Positions 1 to 5,143 of a stretch of DNA of 5,143 nt are shown piece by piece (the stretch's first letter is position 1; each line of letters opens with the position of its first letter). Below the pieces are notes generated by a model, which did not search any database, was not told where the DNA came from, and was given only the letters and a program-made list of their open reading frames with translations. The DNA is taken from NCBI GenBank assembly GCA_937892345.1, contig CALAGF010000229.1:1-5143 (forward strand), written 5' to 3'. Source of the DNA: an uncultured Rhodocyclaceae bacterium (GTDB taxonomy: Bacteria; Pseudomonadota; Gammaproteobacteria; Burkholderiales; Rhodocyclaceae). The position numbers and the translations under genes were made by a program.

Positions 1-133
1 CGACACGCCCGAAACGGCCAAAATTGCCGAACCCCACCCGGTCATTGACGAATTGGCCAGACTGGACCCCGACAGCTTGACGCCGCGTGAAGCACTGGAT
101 GCCCTGTACGCACTCAAAGGCATGCTCCGGTAA
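1..133 (+). CDS. mutS: DNA mismatch repair protein MutS, C-terminal end (partial)
   Basis: Reading from base 2, an open frame of 43 residues ends in TAA at 131-133; the 5' part lies outside the window. The visible tail contains LDPDSLTPREALDALYALK, which matches the extreme C-terminus of E. coli MutS as I recall it (LDPDSLTPRQALEWIYRLK). In E. coli this small helical segment forms the MutS tetramerisation contact, with Asp835 and Arg840 as the key pair; the equivalents here are the Asp at 71-73 and the Arg at 86-88, both present. MutS is the ATPase that recognises mismatches and recruits MutL in post-replicative repair. Only the tail is visible, so nothing can be said of the mismatch-binding or ATPase domains. 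The gene converges on slyD. The identification rests on one short motif, but that motif is distinctive. Confidence 0.9.
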   Translation, partial: DTPETAKIAEPHPVIDELARLDPDSLTPREALDALYALKGMLR

Positions 134-138
134 ACGGA

Positions 139-177
139 CTGCGGCCGGACTTTTCCATTGGGAAAGTCCGGCCGCAG
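139..177. terminator. Strong GC-rich hairpin between convergent mutS and slyD, possible bidirectional terminator
   Basis: Bases 139-153 and 163-177 form a perfect 15-bp inverted repeat (CTGCGGCCGGACTTT and its complement). The stem can extend through one G-T and two G-C pairs to 18 bp with a 3-base ATT loop at 157-159. It starts 5 bases after the mutS stop and lies 40 bases beyond the slyD stop, which is where a shared terminator is expected. Neither strand has a proper T-tract directly after the stem: the plus strand continues AATAAAA and the minus strand TCCGTTTA. It is therefore not a textbook intrinsic terminator. It may work bidirectionally with poor efficiency, act as a 3'-end stabilising hairpin, or assist Rho. 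The rest of the 134-217 gap shows nothing else. Confidence 0.5.
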
Positions 178-217
178 AATAAAACCCGGGCGGTCAATGA
201 CAGCCCTGATTTACCGC

Positions 218-718
218 TTAGTGACAGCCTTCTTCATCATCATCCGGATTGTGGACGTGGCCGTGTTCGACTTCCTCGGCACTGGCCGGACGAATCGCGG
301 TAACCGTGCAAGTAAAGACCAGCGCCATGCCGGCCAGCGGATGATTGCCATCCAGCACCACTTTGTCATCGGCGATATCGGTCACGCGATAAATGACCAG
401 ATCTTCATCACCGCCGTCTTCCGGGCCACCCTCGAACTGCATGCCGACCTGCAACTCCTTGGGAAAATCCTTGCGCGGTTCAATCTGAACCATTTCCGCA
501 TCGTATTCGCCAAAGGCCTCATCCGGCTGCAACTTGACCTGCACCGACTCGCCAATCGCCTTGCCCTGCAGGGCTTCCTCGATTTTCGGGAAAATGTCGT
601 CGTAACCGCCGTGCAGATACACCAGTGCCTCGCGGCCTTCATCGACCACCTCGCCGTCCGGATCGGTCACATGGTAGTCAAGCGTGATGACGGAATTTTT
701 GGCAACCTGCATGTTCAT
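218..718 (-). CDS. slyD: SlyD-type FKBP peptidyl-prolyl cis-trans isomerase
   Basis: This 166-residue cytoplasmic protein is a prolyl isomerase and folding chaperone of the SlyD family. The FKBP fold is split: residues about 1-72 and 128-145 form the isomerase half (LVYLHGGYDDIFPKIEEAL at 32-50, EAFGEYD at 67-73). The inserted IF chaperone flap spans roughly 75-125 and includes an acidic Gly/Asp/Glu loop at 97-106. The family hallmark LDGNHPLAGMALVF is at 122-135. The tail (EHGHVHNPDDDEEGCH, 151-166) keeps the HGHVH motif and a terminal Cys-His but lacks the long His/Cys-rich nickel-binding extension of E. coli SlyD (196 residues), so metal storage is probably reduced. The ATG at 718 is chosen over the in-frame ATG at 712 because AAGGAA lies 8 bases before the first. 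That ATG overlaps the stop of the upstream peroxiredoxin as ATGA, implying translational coupling. Confidence 0.93.
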   Translation of the reverse strand: MNMQVAKNSVITLDYHVTDPDGEVVDEGREALVYLHGGYDDIFPKIEEALQGKAIGESVQVKLQPDEAFGEYDAEMVQIEPRKDFPKELQVGMQFEGGPEDGGDEDLVIYRVTDIADDKVVLDGNHPLAGMALVFTCTVTAIRPASAEEVEHGHVHNPDDDEEGCH

Positions 719-1194
719 GAATTGAGTTCCTTGACGAGACGCAGCACTTCCTGTGCATGGCCCTTGTAATTAACGTTGTATAGGGCATGACGAATGATGC
801 CATGCCGATCAATGACAAATGTGGAGCGAACGATGCCGTACTTCCGGTGACCATCCACTTCCCGGGCCTGCCATACCCCGTACTGCTTGCAAACCGAACC
901 CTCGATGTCTGATAGCAGTTCGATCCCAATCCCCTCGCGATCGCGGAATTCCTGGTGCCTCAGACAGTCGTCACGACTGATGCCGAATAGCACACAAGCC
1001 TGCGCCTCGAAATCGCGATCATGGTCGGAGAAATCGGTCACTTCGCGAGTACAAAATGGGGTTCCGTCTTTTGGATAAAACAACAAAACCACATTGCCAC
1101 GACCTATTGATGCCGCCAGATCGATGGTTTCCATATCGGCATCCGGCAAGCTGAACAGCGGCGCCTTCTCTCCGGACTTGAGCAGCATAGCCAT
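715..1194 (-). CDS. bcp: Peroxiredoxin of the Bcp/PrxQ (AhpC/TSA) family
   Basis: This 159-residue, thioredoxin-fold peroxidase has no signal peptide and should reduce hydrogen peroxide and organic hydroperoxides in the cytoplasm. The active-site motif YPKDGTPFCTREVTDF (40-55) holds the peroxidatic Cys48 with the supporting Thr45 and Pro41. The catalytic Arg is Arg123 in RSTFVID (123-129). Family members usually read TPGCT; here Phe47 replaces the Gly. The residue five after the peroxidatic Cys is Thr53, so the resolving Cys of E. coli Bcp is absent. The other cysteines are Cys67, Cys77 (in SRDDCLRHQEF) and Cys102 (in GSVCKQYGV), and either of the last two could resolve the sulfenic acid, or the enzyme could be 1-Cys. 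The start at 1194 is preferred over the ATG two codons later because of a GGGAGG 9 bases upstream. The gene is the first of a two-gene unit with slyD. Confidence 0.92.
   Translation of the reverse strand: MAMLLKSGEKAPLFSLPDADMETIDLAASIGRGNVVLLFYPKDGTPFCTREVTDFSDHDRDFEAQACVLFGISRDDCLRHQEFRDREGIGIELLSDIEGSVCKQYGVWQAREVDGHRKYGIVRSTFVIDRHGIIRHALYNVNYKGHAQEVLRLVKELNS
727..732 (-). promoter_or_regulatory. Ribosome binding site of slyD
   Basis: On the minus strand this reads AAGGAA, 8 bases before the ATG at 718 and 14 before the alternative ATG at 712. It lies within the last codons of the peroxiredoxin gene. The spacing favours the upstream ATG and thus the ATGA overlap. Confidence 0.65.
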
Positions 1195-1203
1195 AACACC
1201 GAG

Positions 1204-1209
1204 CCTCCC
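1204..1209 (-). promoter_or_regulatory. Ribosome binding site of the peroxiredoxin gene
   Basis: On the minus strand this reads GGGAGG, a strong Shine-Dalgarno match 9 bases before the ATG at 1194. It would be 15 bases from the next in-frame ATG (1188), so it decides in favour of the longer protein. Confidence 0.7.
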
Positions 1210-1230
1210 TCTGTCGATCTAGACCGGCTC

Positions 1231-1259
1231 ATTCTAGCGAAGCGTAATGGCCCTGACTA
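1231..1259 (-). promoter_or_regulatory. Candidate sigma70-type promoter for the peroxiredoxin-slyD unit
   Basis: On the minus strand TAGTCA (1259-1254, 4 of 6 matches to TTGACA) is followed by a 17-base spacer and TAGAAT (1236-1231, 5 of 6 matches to TATAAT). Transcription would start near 1224, giving a leader of about 30 bases that includes the GGGAGG ribosome site. It sits in the only sizeable gap (1195-1282) between ftsB and the peroxiredoxin gene. I saw no clear terminator after ftsB in this gap, so read-through from the upstream genes is also possible. The call is by eye; hexamers of this quality also occur by chance. Confidence 0.42.
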
Positions 1260-1282
1260 CAACGGTCGACGCGGAATCCAGC

Positions 1283-1567
1283 CTATTTTTCAGCGGCCTT
1301 TTCGGGCAGCTGAATAAAGGTTTCACCCTGCTTGACCATGCCCAGTTCGAAGCGGGCACGTTCTTCAATAGCGTCATAACCCTGCTTCAGGTCGCGAACC
1401 TCGGCATCAAGGCCCGCGTTCCTGATTTCCAGCTTGCTGGTCGCTTCCTTCTGGTCCTGCAACTGGCGGTCGTACTCCCAAACCTTGAGCCATCCCCCCT
1501 TGCCCAGCCATAGCGGGTACTGGAGAAGGACAATCACGGCAAGCAGCCCGACCGTCAGCCAACGCAT
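1283..1567 (-). CDS. ftsB: Cell division protein FtsB
   Basis: This 94-residue bitopic inner-membrane protein fits FtsB, the septum component that forms a complex with FtsL and FtsQ and helps activate FtsW/FtsI peptidoglycan synthesis. A short cytoplasmic N-terminus is followed by one membrane helix (about 3-20, WLTVGLLAVIVLLQYPLW) and the conserved LGKGG turn (21-25). A periplasmic coiled coil covers about 31-65, and the family signature EERARFELGMVKQGETF spans 68-84. E. coli FtsB (103 residues) has the matching LQYSLWFGKNG and EERARNELSMTRPGETF; the present protein is slightly shorter at the C-terminus. It starts only 6 bases after the eno stop (gap ATCGCC). No convincing Shine-Dalgarno sequence precedes it, so translation probably depends on ribosomes finishing eno. 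The eno-ftsB adjacency is common in proteobacteria and supports the call. Confidence 0.95.
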   Translation of the reverse strand: MRWLTVGLLAVIVLLQYPLWLGKGGWLKVWEYDRQLQDQKEATSKLEIRNAGLDAEVRDLKQGYDAIEERARFELGMVKQGETFIQLPEKAAEK

Positions 1568-1573
1568 GGCGAT

Positions 1574-2857
1574 TTAGCGCAGGTTGTAGAAGGTTTCACG
1601 ACCCGGGTAGGACGCGGTATCGCCCAGATCCTCCTCGATGCGGATCAACTGGTTGTACTTGGCGATACGATCAGAACGCGACAGGGAACCCGTCTTGATC
1701 TGACCGGCATTCAGGCCGACCGCGATATCGGCAATCGTGCTGTCCTCGGTTTCACCGGAGCGATGCGAAATCACGGCGGTGTACCCGGCGCGCTTGGCCA
1801 TCTCGACGGCAGCGAAGGTTTCGGACAGGGTACCGATCTGGTTGATCTTGATCAGGATGGAGTTGGCAATGCCCTTCTGGATACCTTCCTTGAAGATGCG
1901 GGTATTGGTGACGAAAATATCGTCGCCAACGATCTGCACCTTGTTGCCGAGGCGGTCGGTGAGCAGCTTCCAGCCGTCCCAGTCAGCTTCGGACATGCCG
2001 TCTTCAATCGAGACGATGGGGAATTGATCCGCCAGATTGGCCAGATAATCAACAAACTGAGCCGAGGTCAGTTGCAGACCTTCGCCAGACAAGTGGTACT
2101 TGCCGTCCTTGTAGAACTCGGAAGCCGCACAGTCGAGCGCCAGCAGTACATCCTTGCCCGGCACGTAACCGGCGGCCTCAATGGCCTGCATGATGATTTG
2201 CAGCGCTTCGGCATGGCTGCCCAGATTCGGGGCAAAACCGCCTTCATCACCGACGGCGGTGGAGTGACCGGCCTTGTCCAGCAATTTCTTCAATGCGTGG
2301 AAGATTTCCGCACCACAACGCAGGGCTTCGCGGAAGGTGTTGGCACCAACCGGCATCACCATGAATTCCTGGATATCCAGGCTGTTGTTGGCGTGCTCGC
2401 CACCGTTGATGATGTTCATCATCGGCACCGGCATCTGCATCGGGGCCATGCCGCCAAAATAGCGATACAGCGGCAGGCCGGATTCCTCAGCGGCTGCCTT
2501 GGCCACCGCCATGGAGACGGCGAGGATGGCATTGGCACCGAGGCGAGACTTGTTGTCGGTACCGTCAAGTTCGATCATGGTCTGATCGATGAAAGCTTGT
2601 TCCTGGGCATCCAGGCCAATGATGGCTTCGGAAATTTCGGTATTCACGTTCTCGACGGCTTGCATCACGCCTTTGCCGAGGTAGCGACCCTTGTCGCCGT
2701 CACGCAGCTCGATGGCTTCGCGGGAACCGGTGGAGGCACCGGACGGCACAGCGGCACGGCCCATGACGCCAGACTCCAGCAATACATCGGCTTCAACCGT
2801 GGGGTTCCCACGGGAATCCAGAATCTCTCGTGCAACAACATCAACGATGGAACTCAT
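1574..2857 (-). CDS. eno: Enolase (phosphopyruvate hydratase)
   Basis: This complete 427-residue enolase interconverts 2-phosphoglycerate and phosphoenolpyruvate in glycolysis and gluconeogenesis; in many proteobacteria it also joins the RNA degradosome. The N-terminal capping domain (about 1-130) carries the mobile loop PSGASTG (38-44). The TIM-barrel domain holds His155 and Glu164, the catalytic Glu205 (GDEGG), and the magnesium ligands Asp242, Glu285 and Asp312. It also holds the catalytic base Lys337 in the signature ILIKINQIGTLSET (334-347), then His365 in SHRSGETED and Lys388 in IKTGS. All expected active-site residues are present and the length is normal (E. coli 432). The ATG at 2857 has AAGGA 6 bases upstream. 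The gene lies 49 bases after kdsA and 6 bases before ftsB. KdsA uses phosphoenolpyruvate, the product of this enzyme. Confidence 0.98.
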   Translation of the reverse strand: MSSIVDVVAREILDSRGNPTVEADVLLESGVMGRAAVPSGASTGSREAIELRDGDKGRYLGKGVMQAVENVNTEISEAIIGLDAQEQAFIDQTMIELDGTDNKSRLGANAILAVSMAVAKAAAEESGLPLYRYFGGMAPMQMPVPMMNIINGGEHANNSLDIQEFMVMPVGANTFREALRCGAEIFHALKKLLDKAGHSTAVGDEGGFAPNLGSHAEALQIIMQAIEAAGYVPGKDVLLALDCAASEFYKDGKYHLSGEGLQLTSAQFVDYLANLADQFPIVSIEDGMSEADWDGWKLLTDRLGNKVQIVGDDIFVTNTRIFKEGIQKGIANSILIKINQIGTLSETFAAVEMAKRAGYTAVISHRSGETEDSTIADIAVGLNAGQIKTGSLSRSDRIAKYNQLIRIEEDLGDTASYPGRETFYNLR

Positions 2858-2861
2858 ATTT

Positions 2862-2868
2862 CTTCCTT
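2862..2868 (-). promoter_or_regulatory. Ribosome binding site of eno
   Basis: On the minus strand this reads AAGGAAG, with the AAGGA core 6 bases before the eno ATG. It lies in the AT-rich 49-base gap 2858-2906 after kdsA. That gap shows no convincing terminator; a GATAAC close to the ribosome site could only be a -10 element for a nearly leaderless start, so I do not call a promoter here. Confidence 0.7.
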
Positions 2869-2906
2869 GTTATCAAAAGGTTGAAAGGCGCTTTTAAAGC
2901 TGTTTA

Positions 2907-3745
2907 TTAAATTTTCAATTCTTCAAAACCGGCGGATTTGGCGGCCTTGTCGATGGCCAGCAAGCTGCTCAACAGAGCGGCCATGCGGTCCAGAGGCCAG
3001 CTGTTAGGACCATCCGAGAAAGCTTTTTCCGGGCAAGGATGGGTTTCCATGAACAATCCGGAAATACCCACGGCCACTGCCGCACGTGCCAAAACCGGGA
3101 CAAATTCGCGTTGCCCGCCGGAAACCGTACCCTGGCCACCGGGCAACTGCACGGAATGCGTCGCATCGAAGACCACCGGACAGCCGGTTTCGCGCATGAT
3201 CGCCAGACTGCGCATATCGGACACGAGGTTGTTGTAGCCAAAACTCGCGCCACGTTCGCAGACCATGATGTTGTCCGCGCCGCCATTCACTTCGCGCGCC
3301 TTGTCGACCACGTTCTTCATGTCGCCCGGCGCCAGAAATTGGCCCTTCTTGATATTGACCGGCTTGCCGCAGGAAGCCACCGCGTGGATGAAATCAGTCT
3401 GGCGACACAGGAAAGCCGGTGTTTGCAGCACATCAACCACCGAGGCCACCTGGGCCACATCGGCCGCATCATGGACATCGGTCAGGATGGGCACGCCGAC
3501 TTGAGCACGCACGCTATCCAGCAACTTCAAACCATCATCAATCCCGGGACCGCGAACCGATTGACCGGAACTGCGGTTGGCCTTGTCGTAGGACGCCTTG
3601 AAAATGTAGTTGATGCCCAGTTGACCGCAGACATCCTTCATGTGCCCGGCCACATCCACGCACAATTGCAGTGATTCAGCGGTACACGGGCCGGCAATCA
3701 GGAAAAAAGGCTGGTCAAGACCGGCCTCGAAACCGCAGAGTTTCA

Positions 3746-3746
<1 letters not shown>
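2907..3746 (-). CDS. kdsA: 3-deoxy-D-manno-octulosonate-8-phosphate synthase, predicted metal-dependent class
   Basis: This complete 279-residue cytoplasmic TIM-barrel enzyme condenses phosphoenolpyruvate with arabinose-5-phosphate to KDO-8-phosphate, the first committed step to the inner-core sugar of lipopolysaccharide. Visible motifs are IAGPC (17-21), FKASYDKANRSS (49-60), LQTPAFLCRQTDF (107-119), VNIKKGQFLAPGDMKN (130-145), FDATHSVQLPGG (193-204) and METHPCPEKAFSDGPN (233-248). Cys21, His197, Glu234 and Asp245 align with the metal ligands of the Aquifex enzyme (Cys11, His185, Glu222, Asp233), and the His-Glu and Glu-Asp spacings of 37 and 11 are identical. E. coli and other metal-independent forms have Asn in place of that Cys. 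The ATG at 3746 overlaps the pyrG stop by one base (TGATG), with AGGG 9 bases upstream, so translation is likely coupled. The frame ends in tandem TAATAA stops. Confidence 0.97.

Positions 3747-5143
<1,397 letters not shown>

Noticed and set aside
158..769. A 203-codon open frame on the plus strand opposite slyD
   Set aside because: It starts inside the hairpin loop region after mutS and runs antisense through slyD, which is clearly real. The translation resembles no family I know and is best explained as a codon-bias shadow.
1247..1513. An 88-codon plus-strand open frame overlapping ftsB
   Set aside because: It is antisense to FtsB, which has its full signature. The apparent hydrophobic stretches mirror the coiled coil codons; there is no independent support.
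1763..2884. A 373-codon open frame on the plus strand opposite eno
   Set aside because: It lies antisense to an intact enolase with all catalytic residues. Its translation is rich in Gly, His, Val and Asp with no recognisable family, as expected from the complement of a codon-biased gene. No good ribosome site was seen.
2858..2906. Possible promoter or terminator in the kdsA-eno gap
   Set aside because: The gap is AT-rich and has short complementary patches (GCTTT/AAAAGC) but no stable stem followed by T's. The only -10-like hexamer (GATAAC) would start transcription at the ribosome site.
3039..3674. A 211-codon open frame on the plus strand opposite kdsA
   Set aside because: It is fully antisense to a complete KdsA, with a His/Arg-rich, non-family translation.

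Overview
The window is an ordinary stretch of conserved chromosomal housekeeping genes. It suggests a moderately GC-rich Gram-negative proteobacterium, most likely a betaproteobacterium. The order pyrG-kdsA-eno-ftsB is typical of that class. The KDO pathway gene kdsA implies a lipopolysaccharide outer membrane. A Rhodocyclales-like host (Dechloromonas/Azonexus/Azoarcus relatives) would fit the proteins, but this is inference from remembered family resemblance, not a search.

Layout from left to right: (1) 1-133, plus strand, the last 43 codons of mutS. (2) 134-217, a short convergent intergenic region holding a strong GC-rich hairpin. (3) 218-1194, minus strand, a two-gene unit made of a Bcp/PrxQ-type peroxiredoxin followed by a SlyD-type FKBP prolyl isomerase, joined by an ATGA start/stop overlap. 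(4) 1195-1282, an intergenic gap with a plausible sigma70-type promoter for that unit. (5) 1283-5143, minus strand, a tightly packed run transcribed as pyrG (5' end cut off by the window edge), kdsA, eno, ftsB. Spacings in that run are a 1-nt overlap, 49 nt and 6 nt. All genes except mutS are on the minus strand, so transcription runs right to left.

Functionally, pyrG makes CTP, which is also the nucleotide used to activate KDO. kdsA makes KDO-8-phosphate from phosphoenolpyruvate and arabinose-5-phosphate. Enolase makes phosphoenolpyruvate. FtsB is a divisome scaffold. The run therefore links PEP and CTP supply, outer-membrane sugar synthesis and cell division. The peroxiredoxin/SlyD pair is a small stress and protein-folding unit.

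I found no mobile element, CRISPR array, RNA gene, prophage trace or unknown system. The points most worth a second look are the predicted metal-dependent class of KdsA, the unusual cysteine layout of the peroxiredoxin, the truncated metal-binding tail of SlyD, and the hairpin without a U-tract between the convergent genes.
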